DNA of 64,000 bases, taken from assembly GCF_032854445.1 (NCBI RefSeq), contig NC_088299.1, positions 7,666,324 to 7,730,323 on the forward strand, read 5' to 3'. This DNA is from Liolophura sinensis (lineage: Eukaryota; Mollusca; Polyplacophora; Chitonida; Chitonidae). Of this stretch, positions 35,212-46,655 are shown piece after piece. The translations under genes and the position numbers were made by a program. The notes under the pieces are model-generated. The model saw nothing but the letters and a program-made list of their open reading frames with translations. It was not told the origin of the DNA and did no database searches. Numbering within the stretch: the first letter of the stretch is position 1; each line of letters opens with the position of its first letter.

Positions 35212-37170
35212 TGTCTCATTTCATCTGTAAAAAAGGTACACTTTTGACTGTTTTACTGCTTTTAATTTCCTGAAGATGGCCTTGCTACCCCCCCCCCCCT
35301 CTGGTGCTTTGATTGATTTTCCTTTCCCAATGGCGACATCTACAAATACATGCTAAAGACACATATATGTATGTATGTAAGCTACGATATACAACCTTAA
35401 TCGTTTACATTTAAAGTACAATTAATGTGTGGGCGTTTATATTTTCCCCTTGGCATTGTTAACAGTCTCATTAATTTTGTTTTTAAATTTGAAATTCAAA
35501 TTAAAATTGTCATGTCAATTGGTTTTGAAAACGATTAATACGATCCCCTTTTAGTGCTAGACCTTAACGATGTATAAAATTAATATCTTTCATTTACTTC
35601 ACATTTGGTAAAACCTAGATAAATTTAGAATTTAGAAATTCAGAAATAAAGGAAATTAGGCCATTAACGACACAGCAAAAATTGTACAAATTATATATCA
35701 GAAAAAGGTTCACTTTATTAAAATTAAACACAGAGTATATTATATCACGGTTCATTCAGTTTTTAAATAACCGTTATATTAAAGTAGATGTATATTTTGG
35801 TATCAACTGACTTTAGCCATAAAGAAGATGTGCCTAAGAGTAACTGTTATTTACTATTCTAAAGGGTTTTATCCTTTTGCACCTTGTAAACATTTGAAGT
35901 TTTGCTTTTATATTTTTACTTCACATTTTCTAGGCCTATCAAGTGCCTTCTGGGAAGCCATTTGAAGCTGATCTTGTTTTCTTAACCAGTGACATTAGAT
36001 ATAAAGAATCAAAAGGTTCCTTCGGAAATGAGATGTCCGCTAAGGTGGAATAACTTTTCTGCCAACTTAATGGCACAGTCTATGTAATAACAAAATATAT
36101 TTAAAAAATATGAATGCATTTCTTAGGCGAGAGAATCAGAAAAACGAGTTAATAAACTAAATTTACGGTAAAAGTAAGTTCATGCTTTTTAATGTTTTTT
36201 CTTATTCACAAAAGGTTGTTGTGCAACACTGGCTGTCAGTAGGGGAATCATAAGTAATCCTGAATTACTGTGACAAGTAAGACCATGGCTTATCCCCAGT
36301 TACGTGATTTCTTAAAGCAGGAGTTAAACCAGCGTGAGCTGGATTCGAACCTGTGATTTGGGAAGGATCGATTTTACCAAAGCAATTAATAATCCTGAAT
36401 GGCTTGTGCAAATATAATTCCCCCTACAAGGAAATGCTTTCATTGAAAAACAGCCGTCATCTTTGGGTGTTTGTGTATAAAATGTTGAAAAATCTCTGAA
36501 ACATGCACGTTTTGAATATGTAAAATCTTCATGTTTAACTCATGTTTTGTGGGAAACCCTCTGCAATTTTGATGTTAACTCAATGTGATATCTGGAATGT
36601 AGTTATGTACAGCTGTTGACATAATTCACTGTTGTCAAATATTTTTGTACTGTTGTTACAATTTTTTCTTAACCTATCCCTGTTTCTTTTCTTCTCTTAA
36701 TATATTCGCTCACACTTTGTATGCACGAAATAAAACAAAATAGGAAACATATATGAAAACATTTGTTGTCGTTGATTTATTTTATTTTTATTTTTTAGTT
36801 ATTTTGTCGTCGAAGACGTAATGTTATGTCGAATACTTGGCGCAAGTTGCAAGCTGTAGTATTATCATTTAATTTTGGGATGTAGATTGAGACAAAAGTA
36901 GAGAATATTCAATTTTGTGCCTCGAAAATACGATTACAGTATATGTGAATAAAAAAGAAATCAATTTGGGCTGTTTGGGGCGTGTCGTGATAATCGTCCA
37001 ATACAACACACTTTCGGCATAGGGTAACACCAGAGCAGAGACGACAATGTTATAGTTGGCAAATGTTCACACATAGCTTTCCAATTACTGCCGCTTCAAC
37101 AAAACACTGGAATACCATGCAGGTATTGTGCATAGTCTGCACGTGAATCAGATTGGGGGCATCTCGAAAT
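35212..37170. other. Very AT-rich, gene-free stretch
   Basis: No credible exon. A small SINE-A-like head relic on the minus strand at about 36325-36358 (GTGAGCTGGATTCGAAC). AATAAA motifs at 35645 and 36729 could serve a transcript from the phosphatase side. A block at 37013-37080 (GTTATAGTTGGCAAATGTTC) resembles 61075-61140. Confidence 0.35.
35285..35301 (+). repeat. Poly-C tract
   Basis: Run of about 13 C residues. Confidence 0.8.
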
Positions 37171-37171
37171 T

Positions 37172-37395
37172 TGTTTGATTTATTTATTTATACCATTATT
37201 TATTAGTGTTTTGCGATGCACTCAAGAATATTTCACTTATACTACGGCGGCCAGCACTGGTGGGAGGAAACCTGGCAGAGCTCGGGGGAAACCCACGACC
37301 ATCTACAGGTTGATGAAAGACCTTCCCACGTACGACCGAAGAGGAAGCCAGCATGAGCTGGACTTGAACTCACAACTCACAACTGAGTCAACGCG
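37172..37395 (-). repeat. SINE-A, nearly complete
   Basis: Tail GTGTTTTGCGATGCACTCAA, core GGGGGAAACCCACGACCATC, linker GAAGCCAGCATGAGCTGGAC and B box TTGAACTCACAACTC. The outer head is lost. Confidence 0.85.
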
Positions 37396-37703
37396 TTGAA
37401 ACTTGTAAGTCAGTTCACTGATCAAATCATGATTAACGTTTGCCCCTGTATCGTTTCTGCCAGCAGATGTCTCGATGTTACTTATAAATTATGTTTCCAA
37501 TGAAAATCGCCATATTGAAATATTGCCGATGTGGCGTTAAGCCATAATCATTCATTCACTCCAATTAAAACTGTTGAATGTTAATAAATGTTTGAATAAC
37601 ACATAATATCAATTACTATTATTTAATAATGTATCATGTTTTAAATCAGTTAACTACTAAAAACAATAACTTGTACCAGATGACATCTGGCGGATGGCTG
37701 TAG

Positions 37704-37763
37704 GCCCACCACCCGCCACAACCCACCCCCACCCCCACGCCCCGCGCCCCACGCCCCACCCCC
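37704..37763 (+). repeat. C-rich tract, G-quadruplex-prone on the minus strand
   Basis: Successive runs of 3-5 C separated by one to four bases (CCCACCCCCACCCCCACG, then CCCCGCGCCCCACGCCCC). It abuts the SINE-A tail fragment that follows and may have expanded from its GC-rich core. Confidence 0.85.
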
Positions 37764-37818
37764 GTCGTATTGAAATATTCTTGGGTATGGCGTAAAACGT
37801 CAGTCCAAAAAATAAATA
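37758..37818 (+). repeat. SINE-A tail fragment
   Basis: CCCGTCGTAT, TGAAATATTCTTGGGTATGG, CGTAAAACGTC. The body is replaced by the C-rich tract. Confidence 0.7.
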
Positions 37819-38308
37819 GATGCCATCTGCCAGCACTTGAGTTGAACCGGAGAAGATTTTAAACCTCACTATAATCCACATTGTACAACTTCAAGAGTTT
37901 AAACTTCGATATATTTAGCTTTACATAACACTTTTTAGATATATTACCAGTTTTAGTTTCTACTGTCTAAAGTTGAAAGCTTGTATCACACTTTTGACTT
38001 AAATGGGCTCAGAATCTTCGCTGGTTGGTTAACGTGAAAGATAGAAAAGTCTAAGCTATTCATAGGTTAAGTTGAATTTTAGGTATGGTACATTTATTTT
38101 AGCGTCACCATAGCTGTAAGGTTTAACCGAGCAAATCCTATCTCTACTGCCAGCCAATCTAACCTGCTCAACCAGCTTATCTCAGACGTAGTTACAAGTG
38201 TTTTAGTGTTAAGGATGAAGGCAGAATTTCTGGCACCCTTAACATGACCAGCGCCATTACAGCTGTCAACTGAAAACCCCCTGACCTAACAGCATCTAAG
38301 CCAAATCC

Positions 38309-38450
38309 GGGGCAGATTACACGTATCCATTTCTGTGTTTAAGTTAGAATTTAAAGCCTTGTCACAATGTTTAGTAGTGGGTAGTGGAAATTGAAATATT
38401 GACACATTTGTCTTTGGACAACATTGACGAGGTTGTAAAAATTCTGTTAG
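38309..38450. mobile_element. Hairpin/MITE-like element, copy 3, right arm lost
   Basis: GGGGCAGATTACA, then TTAAAGCCTTGTCACAATGT, GAAATATTGACACATTTGTC and ACATTGACGAGGTTGTAAAA follow copy 2 closely. The right inverted arm is not recognisable. Confidence 0.6.
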
Positions 38451-38867
38451 AGATGGTTCTCTGGAATCTTCCCCTGAGATCTGTTTCATTCTTCTCAGCT
38501 TAACACGCAGATATTCTCTGTTCTCTTTTATTAACAAACCTGGAAATCGGTCTTAACGCGTGTGCTGTCCACAACATGCACGAGCTGAAATAATTCTCAG
38601 TTTACGTCACCTAGTTGGTGAATAACATAAATGTCCACTCTAGCAATGGAGTCATTTGATTATGCAAAATGGCGGTTTGCGAAGTTGCATATGTGTAGAT
38701 TTTGACGTTATGGTCTTTATTAGTCTCGTGTATGGAGGTGATATGAATTCAGAATAAGTTTAAAAACCAGGAAAACCTGCATTCGTCGCGTACAGATTTG
38801 ACCCTTTGAGAGCTCTTAATTTAAAAGCCCTGCTGGAAGCATGGACGACGGATCTCAAAGCCACATC

Positions 38868-39140
38868 GGGGCCTCCGTGGCTCAGTCGGTTAGCGCGCTA
38901 GCGCAGCGTAATGACCCATGAGCCTCTCACCAATGCGGTCGCTGTGAGTTCAAGTCCAGCTCATGCTGGCTTCCTCTCCGGCCGTAAGTGGGAAGGTCTT
39001 GCAGCAACCTGCGGATGGTCGTGGGTTTCCCCCGGGCTGTGCCCGGTTTCCACCCACCATGATGCTGGCCGCCGTCGTATAAGTGAATTATTCTTGAGTA
39101 CGGCGTAAAACACCAATCAAAAAAAAAAAAAAAAAAAAAA
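38868..39140 (+). repeat. SINE-A, full length, with 13-bp target-site duplication and A-tail
   Basis: The best reference copy in the window. Head GGGGCCTCCGTGGCTCAGTC with GGTTAGCGCGCTAGCGCAGC, B box GAGTTCAAGTCC, core GGTCGTGGGTTTCCCCCGGG, tail TTGAGTACGGCGTAAAACAC, ending in an A-run of about 22. Exact flanking repeats TCAAAGCCACATC at 38855-38867 and 39141-39153. The intact duplication and long A-run mark it as one of the youngest copies. Confidence 0.97.
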
Positions 39141-39647
39141 TCAAAGCCACATCTGACTACGGTCACAGGCACGGGATGATCCCATTCTTTGAAAGACATG
39201 ATGGTTTGAGAAATCAAAACAATGGATATTAAGAGTAAGGTGATACTTCCTGGAAACCGAAAGTTGAGCAATGCCGCTACATATGGTTAACAAAGCAACC
39301 CCAGGGCCCTGTCACTTGACACCCATACAAACCATTTTTACTCTCGTTAATGCCGTTTACAGCAGAAATGGTTTCTGGATTAAAGGCTCAAATTTAATGC
39401 TATTTTAGGTTGAAGGTTTTAATATAGCGCTGATTAAATGCAGCCAGCGAACGATGGTGTCCCATTGTGTGAGCTAACTTGAGTACTTGAGTGTTTTAAC
39501 TAGAACACTTGAGTACATAATAAGAACCGTAGTGGAGCTCCTGTAAGAGTTATATATTAAGGAACTCGTGGTCTCATAGAAAATTCAAATTTTCGACAAG
39601 GGATGTTTTCTTGCACTGAACCAGCTAGTAAGATGGATCGTGTAACC

Positions 39648-39674
39648 ATCTCGCATCCGGTCACGGTATCCTGA
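39648..39674 (-). repeat. Single inverted unit of the 38-bp satellite
   Basis: A 27-bp exact reverse complement of 40085-40111 in the array (ATCTCGCATCCGG / TCACGGTATCCTGA). It stands about 260 bp before the array. Confidence 0.9.
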
Positions 39675-39689
39675 TTGTGTAACCACAGG

Positions 39690-39935
39690 ATATCAGTTTA
39701 TTGTGTTTCATATTTGGCTTCTTGTTTTGTTGTTTTGTTTTTACCTCCGATTGCATTTTCTGTCTCTCATGTTTAATTTTCTAAAATTTATTTTTGGTGT
39801 TTTGGAGTTTGTTTTTGGTTTTAACTTCTATGTTTTATTTCCGGGGTGGGAGGTTTTAATATTTTAAGTTTTAGACGGCTTTTAGAAGTTTCCACCTAGG
39901 GGAAAGTGGGGTGGGGTGGTGTCATGTCAATTGTC
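39690..39935 (+). other. Strand-asymmetric T/G-rich spacer
   Basis: Long T-rich tracts (TTGTTTTGTTGTTTTG, TTTTTGGTGTTTTGG), then a G-rich end (GTGGGGTGGGGTGGTG) between the inverted unit and the array. No coding capacity. Confidence 0.5.
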
Positions 39936-39936
39936 C

Positions 39937-40203
39937 GGATACCGTGACTGGGTGCGAGATCATGTCTGGCATCCGGATGCAGTGACCTATGCGAGATCAC
40001 GTCTGGTGTTCGGATTCAGTGATTGGGTGTAAGATTATATCTGTTGACGGGATATCGTTACCGAGTGCGAGATCGTGTCTGGTGTCAGGATACCGTGACC
40101 GGATGCGAGATCATGTCTGGTGTCAGGATACCGTGACCGGGTGCGAGATCATCATTTCGGATGTCCGGATACGGTGACTGGGTGCGAGGTCATGTCTGGT
40201 GTC
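39937..40203 (+). repeat. 38-bp tandem satellite, seven units
   Basis: GGAT anchors recur at 39937, 39975, 40012, 40050, 40088, 40126 and 40167, a period of 37-38 bp (last 41). Unit: GGATACCGTGACYGGGTGCG, AGATCATGTCTGGTGTC. The fifth and sixth units are the most alike; the third and fourth are the most diverged. The period is not a multiple of three, so no repeat protein is implied. Confidence 0.93.
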
Positions 40204-40205
40204 TT

Positions 40206-41249
40206 TGTTTAAAGACATGATGTGGAAAATGTCGTGAATTAAAATCAAGGAGCTGTAACCCATTGTTATAATACACAACACAATATATGATACACAACGT
40301 GCTTGCGGTTTTTAACTTTGATTATTCTATTAACGATGTGTAGAGACATTATAAACACTTACAATGGAAGAAAGAAAATACTCATAATTTAAGAAGATTT
40401 AAGGTGTCCCACCAAGTAATGCAGTAACGTGATTCTACATGGCGGCTGACAAGCTTATGTCCTGCTCGAGTAAATCCAACGGTCAATTTTGTGTACATAT
40501 GGCCTTATATGTTGTGTATGAATACTGCAATGTGTGTCTGAGAGCTTGGCCGTCCCTACTAGTTTCTTTATGACCACATGTTCGTTAGCTTGGCGCTATA
40601 CCAGGAAATCCGACAATCAACACGAAATATGAATTAGCCCATCAGCCAGTCGCCAGCTGTATTGGCTCTTCAGTCAATCCGTCATTAATGTCAGGCGACA
40701 AAAGCGGTTTTATTGCTCAGTGAAACGAATGTAAAAGTACTCCAATTGGCAATTCAAATAGCAACCTAATTACCTGACCGCCTTGTTAGCTTAATGGTTC
40801 CATCACGGTTGAAAGGAAGAAGAATTTCAGTGAACTTACCCACCGTGAATAACAAAGTACATTCCACAACCATCGTAAAAAATCCAAATAGGGATTTCTA
40901 CAATTTCCACAATAAATCAGTCTTCAATTCAAACACATTTACCTAAAACGTCCGTCGTCCATTTCGTATGGCCTGTTTATTTCCGTAAGCATGGTTACAG
41001 TAGCATCGGAGCACACTTTATGTGCACATTTTTTTCCATTTCTATATTATACCTTAATAATCATGGAAACGTTTGAAACGGACAGCGTAAAAAGCTATTT
41101 GTCTACAGCTGCAGGAGATTTTTCCATGTAATATATTGTCGTCTTTAAAACTGCAGATAATGTTGAGCTGCTGTGCGGAATAACCACGCGGAAGTTGTTT
41201 AATCGCAACGCAGGATGTTTATCCCCCCCCCTGAAGTCATGTTAAAGTT
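40206..41249. other. Gene-free stretch
   Basis: I see no repeat, RNA gene or credible exon here. Confidence 0.3.
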
Positions 41250-41300
41250 TAATTTATTTAATTAATTGGTGTTTTACGCCGTACTCCAGAATATTTGTTA
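41250..41300 (-). repeat. SINE-A tail fragment
   Basis: TTTAATTAATTGGTGTTTTA, CGCCGTACTCCAGAATATTT. 5'-truncated within the tail. Confidence 0.7.
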
Positions 41301-42030
41301 AAGTTTAACGTTACAGATCTGTTGTCTTAATGTCATTTGTTCGCGTTTTTTCATTCTTCAGTATTTCGTATAGTTTAAGTTCTTTGTGTTGCAAATCAAA
41401 TATCACTTTAATCTTTGACTTATCATTCTTAGTTTTACAGAGAGTTTTTGTTAAAGGTACAGATTGAACCTAAAATTGTCATTTCTCACCTCTCATCTAA
41501 AAATGTCACAGGTTATGTGTGAGTTGTGTGAAGGAACCTTACACGTACAGGAACCCTTCCTCCTGGTTGCATACACATATAGTACTCAGACGACCATGAC
41601 CAAGGCAGACTGATTCTAGGGACGTTTCTACACGAAGCAGCAAAGTTTGGAACCCAAGTCATGTTGAGCCACTTTTAACATTGCAGTATCGATCGTTCGT
41701 GTGTGTGCACAAAGGCGAACTGATTATAGAGAACTCCGTACGCTCACCACGAAACCTAAGACGATCGAAACGAAACTCGATATGCTAATCGACAGGATTG
41801 TCTTTACGAGTGCAGAGGGTATATAGTTCATTGGACTTGTGTAACCATATACCAGGTCAAACTCAGTGCAAGTACACTGGGATTCTCGTTCCAGGACTGA
41901 AACAGGCCATACGTGTACTGTTCGGTGCAATCGAGACTTCAAAGTGGAATGCTATAAAAATAGTCAGGCCATAACAAATAATATTAATTATTTAATTAAT
42001 TAATATTAAGTTATTGATTAATTATTCTAG

Positions 42031-42183
42031 TACGTTGGGAGGTCTTCCAGCAACTTGCGAATGGTGGTCGGTTTCCTACGGGCTCTGTCCGGTTTCCTCA
42101 AACGATAATACTGGCCACTTTCGTTTGATTGAAATATTCATTAGTACGGCGTGAAACTCCAATGAAATAAATTAATTAATTAA
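42031..42183 (+). repeat. SINE-A, 5'-truncated
   Basis: Starts at GGGAGGTCTTCCAGCAACTT and ends with TAGTACGGCGTGAAACTCCA and (AATT)n. Flanked by AT-rich ATTAATT repeats, so a duplication cannot be read reliably. Confidence 0.8.
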
Positions 42184-42334
42184 CTCTTTCACCTGTGATG
42201 TAGGGCTACGTCGTATTGGTTGAAGGTAAGTGTCTCCTTCATGCAAGACCGCATAAGAAGCTTCTTCCAACAAAGGCCCCAGTAACGGTGAAAGCAAAAC
42301 AATATTACATGGGACTGAACCTGAATGGAATTAT

Positions 42335-42395
42335 TCATTTATTTATTATCTGATTGTTTTTGCTGACAGAGCTTCCCACGCACGGCTGTAGAGGT
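42335..42395 (-). repeat. SINE-A remnant with internal deletion
   Basis: The tail TTTATTTATTATCTGATTG is joined directly to GAGCTTCCCACGCACGGCTG, TAGAGG. Confidence 0.5.
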
Positions 42396-42447
42396 TAACG
42401 AATGGAAAATAAGCACTTCAACAGCTCGGCAACATGTGTATGTGGAA

Positions 42448-42707
42448 TTTTTTTTTTTTAATTACTTGATTGGAGTTTTACGTCGTAATTAAGAATATTG
42501 TACTTGGATGACGGCGGCCAGCATTATGGTGGGAGGAAACTGGACAGAGACCTGGGCAACCAACGACCATTTTCGGGTTGTAGCCAGACGTTTCCACGTT
42601 GTGTTGGAGGAAAAGCCAGCAAGTATTTGAATTCACAGCAATCGCAATAATGGGGGGTTTCTGGGTATTGCGCAGCGCTAGCACGCTAACCTCTGGGCAA
42701 AAGAGGC
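42448..42707 (-). repeat. SINE-A, full length, diverged
   Basis: All parts are present, from the T-run through TTTTACGTCGTAATTAAGAA and GACGGCGGCCAGCATTATGG to the head GCGCAGCGCTAGCACGCTAA. Many substitutions mark an old insertion. Confidence 0.85.
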
Positions 42708-44436
42708 CACTGTGTACCTGGGAAATAGGTTGAAAGTTTGTCCAATTAGAACTGAATGATTAAAAATTCCTTTAATCATTCCTATAGCCAGAGAATCAAT
42801 ACACTTTAGAAAATACATTTATATACCAGATAGCAAAAGAAAAAGGGTTTACAGATATAACTATGTAAATCAAAGAAATAACAAAATAATAGATGGCCAA
42901 TTTAAGACGGCTTTTTGGAAAACAGGAAAAAGGCATGGATCATCTAATGCAAATGATAGATTGCTACAAAACTTCATTTGCCTCTTTAGGCAAAGTAGTT
43001 CGCCGGTATGTGAATGAGTAGAACATTCAAGGTAATGTAACAGTTATTAATTAGTTTCTATGGCTTTTGGATCCGTGTATCTGTTGGTGCATGCATCCAA
43101 TCCAAGATTGTCTGTAAATCCCTTTTTATGTCAGACAATGCTATACGATATCTCTACCCACCGATAACTAATAATTCTTAACTTCCATAGCAGAACAGAC
43201 ATTTGGTCTCCAGTTATGTAATGAAAATTTCATATCCATAATATTTGTGACACGATCTATTTATCATTAGTTTCGTTTCGTTTCGTTTCGTTTGGGTGCG
43301 CAGCTGACAATTATAAAGTTTCAGGAATAGACACTATTTTTCTGTTGAGCTGTGCTCCAAAACGAAGCAGTAATATAGATGAATGTTTCGCGTATAACGC
43401 CACATTGGCGGTATTACAATCAAAACGAGGCGAAGCTGTCATATGAATAAATGAGAACCCACGACTGTGTGTACGCCAAGCTGGAACGTCCAGTCTACGA
43501 GAAAATTATCAATTAGCGTGGCCAGTATGGGATTGGAGGCAAAATTGTATATGTAACGGTAAGCTGTATTGATGAAGGTCGTTGTCTGTAACATTTAAAG
43601 ACTGTATATATATATGATTTTGAATATGACGCTCTGTTGAGACGAAAACAGTAATACAGTTGAAGGAAGCGTCAAATCTATTCTTAAACAGTAAGTAAAA
43701 CACCACCATCAAATGCTTATAGGGCTGTAAAAAAACACCAAAAGAAAGTTGCTGTGTTTCCAGCTGCGAGTACCCAGCCCTGTAAATCAATATGTCTGTC
43801 TGTCTGTCTTTCTGTCTGGCTGTGGATCGGTCGATCAGACAGTCGATCAAATTTCCTCAGTCGTGTTCAGAACTTGTCTAACAAAAAGCCAGTGGATATA
43901 CAGGCCAGCTAGCCCACTGTTAGCTTTTTCTTAAATGGCGTTTTCTGAAGGACGTGGTTCATTTAACGAAATGTTCAAAAAGCTAAGTTTTTTAACAATA
44001 GGACTAAACCTTTTATAAACTCTGTACAAGGAAACCCGTCATGTTAATTGTTAATCTTGTAGACTTTTTTGTGCTCTCTAGCGCGGGAAGTATTGATGTG
44101 AAATATATATAGTGACTACTGTGGCGGTACATGAAATGGGTGTGGACACGAAGAACTCCCAAAAACATCTGCCACAACTGCATGAGTTTCCCACCGAACT
44201 GTTTTTGTATTGTTGTTCCTTGTCTTACAACGGATGTCATTAATGCCACCAGATGTCTACTTCAAACGACCTGGAAAAAAGTTGCTTCATGAGCATCGTC
44301 AATCGCGTATTAACACCGTGGCCTCGTGAACAAGGCAAACGGATACGTCTCGAAGATTCCTTGCCCAAGGTTGGCATTGAACTCCGGGCTCTATAAAGTC
44401 CTACCGATTGGAAGACTAGCATCTTGATCATGCAAA
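42708..44436. other. Gene-free stretch with simple repeats
   Basis: (TTTCG)4-5 at about 43271-43291 and (TCTG)n at about 43793-43822. Otherwise nothing recognised. Confidence 0.35.
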
Positions 44437-44499
44437 CAGAATCGTCGTTGTATAGCTGAAACATTCTTGAGTACAATACGTAAAATTTCAGTCAAATAT
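44437..44499 (+). repeat. SINE-A tail fragment
   Basis: GTCGTTGTATAGCTGAAACA, TTCTTGAGTACAATACGTAA. Decayed. Confidence 0.55.
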
Positions 44500-46297
44500 A
44501 AATCCAAAAAGTATATATGAATTTATTATCAAGCGAAAATGCATCGAAGAAAAGAACTGTGTTTATCTTCTCTACTATTAATCATGCCATGTCTGTCATA
44601 CGCGAAGCCAAGCAGCTGTCTGTCCAGTTCGCCTGATTATCCATCGATTGTGGAGAGAGCTTGCACATCTGGCAGGTCATAATGACTCTGTCATCAGATA
44701 ACACATTCCACCCCTTGACGATAACTGAAAAAAGAGAATACCGATATATACTTGTCTTGATCACTACACTCTTAATTAGTCCGATTAATAACATCGATCA
44801 ATATGTTACCTTTACACGTATGCCGGAATTGTTTTGCACCTTTAAATGTTATTGTTGTTATTGGCAGAAATCTATCGGAAAGAGCCACTTCGCCAAAGCG
44901 TGGTATCTACATGTATGTATCGATATACAAAATGGATATAAAATGGATAATTACACATTAATTATTTAATGCAGACTTGCTGTTTTCAGCCTTAATTCCT
45001 TTTTCATTGACAGAGTAATCCACATGGTTTAAGTTTTATATTTTTATGTCATGTTTTACTTCAAATGTTTATTGATAAGAAGCTTCCTCAGTTTTGTTCA
45101 TTGACCTGGGGTGCCTTGGCGTTCATAGTGTCATTGACAAAGCCAAAACCCTTCCTGTTTGTCCTTTAAGAGTGAGTGGAGTTTCGTCAGAATCAAAGGA
45201 TTGGCAACCGTTACGTGACGCTACCTATTTCTCATGTTTTGGTCGTGCAATGACACATGTCAAAGTCAAGTACCGTTGTAAAAAGGACACCGAATAAAAG
45301 CACTTTTTTTTCAAACATCGCGTAAAGTGGTAAACCTAGATGAATCCGCGTGAAGTGAATAATTGATGAAAGCAAGATGTGGTTCAGCTTCCAAAGATGA
45401 AGCCTGCAGGTGATGTTTTTTCGTTGTTTCTTTCAAATAGTACAGACGTCGTGTGTCATGTTTAAATGATTAATACCGATGACGCCGCTGAAGCTTTCAC
45501 CACTTGACGCTTTTACGAAGTTACGTTGAATATTTCATGCACCCTTGTCAGTGGTAATCAAATGCGAGATATAGTGTTAGAGAGCCTGAAACATATTTAA
45601 TATTCAGCATCTTCGATGACTATTCTTTCAAAAACTCACTTCCAACACCGTTACCCACTCCGCCACGACATCGCATAGTCGAGTGGGTAAAGAGAAGAAA
45701 CATTCGTCTATGCAAATATTTATTGGGGCATTCGTTAGTATCATGCAATGTTTGCCCAGTTCCCCAGCCTTACCAAAATCACAGACAATCAACACGAGAG
45801 TTGAACGCTTCCCCACCAATTTTTAAGATATTTGTCGACGAATTCTTCCTTTTTTACACGAGTATAACATATGTTATAAATCAGTGAGAACAAAAGTCCA
45901 TAATCGAATTCGGTTAAATTCTAAATATTTGATTGTTACACGGTAAACTTTCACAGCATGGTACCAAGCTGGGCGTTTTCTTGCAGTACAAAATGATAAC
46001 AGCTTAGTGCTGATCAGTTACAGCTTGATACAGGCTGGCTGATAACCAATCAATTTTTGAAATAATAAACTGTGATGCACTAATTGATTACTGAACAGTT
46101 CCATGTTGGATGGTACCAGCTTGTTCCAGTTTGTAACTGATTTGCTACACTCTTAAAACTAAAGTGTTACATTCACCAGGAGCGACTGTACTTACAAGTG
46201 TTATTGTTTTAACACACGTCAATGTGTTCCCATCAACTCCATTAAAAGTTGGTTTATCAACATCTTAAACCAACGTTTGAAACTCATGATCTTTACA
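44500..46297. other. Gene-free stretch
   Basis: No repeats recognised. The 102-codon + frame at 44661-44969 has no motif and overlaps a minus frame. Confidence 0.3.
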
Positions 46298-46552
46298 GTG
46301 TGGCTCAGTTGGTTAGGGCGCTAGCGCAGCAAAATGACCCAGGAGCCTCTCACCAATGCGGTCGATGTGAGTTCAAGTCCAGCTCAGGACGGCTTCCTCT
46401 TCGGCTGTACGTGGGAAGGTCTTCCAGCAACCTGTGGATGGTCGTGGGTTTCTGCCTGGTTTCCTCCCACCATAATGCTGATCGCCGTCGTATAAGTGAA
46501 ATATTCTTGAGTACGGCGTAAAACACCAAGGAAATGAATAAATAAATAAACA
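46298..46552 (+). repeat. SINE-A, nearly full length
   Basis: Head GTGTGGCTCAGTTGGTTAGG, B box GAGTTCAAGTCC, core with a 14-bp deletion around the CCCCCGGGCTC block, tail TTGAGTACGGCGTAAAACAC and (AAAT)n. Confidence 0.9.
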
Positions 46553-46655
46553 TTTACTCAAAGCAATGCTCGCTTTACATTCATCGTTAGGGAATATATC
46601 GAACCGGAGAGAGACAAAAGCCTCGCCGGACAAAAGCCCCTCGATCAGTATTAAG

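Noticed and set aside
38868-38990. tRNA-like sequence with A and B boxes
   Set aside because: A-to-B spacing is far too long for a tRNA, and the sequence continues into the SINE-A core. It is a SINE head.
39989-40177. Frame across the 38-bp satellite as a repeat protein
   Set aside because: The period is not a multiple of three, so the reading frame changes in each unit.
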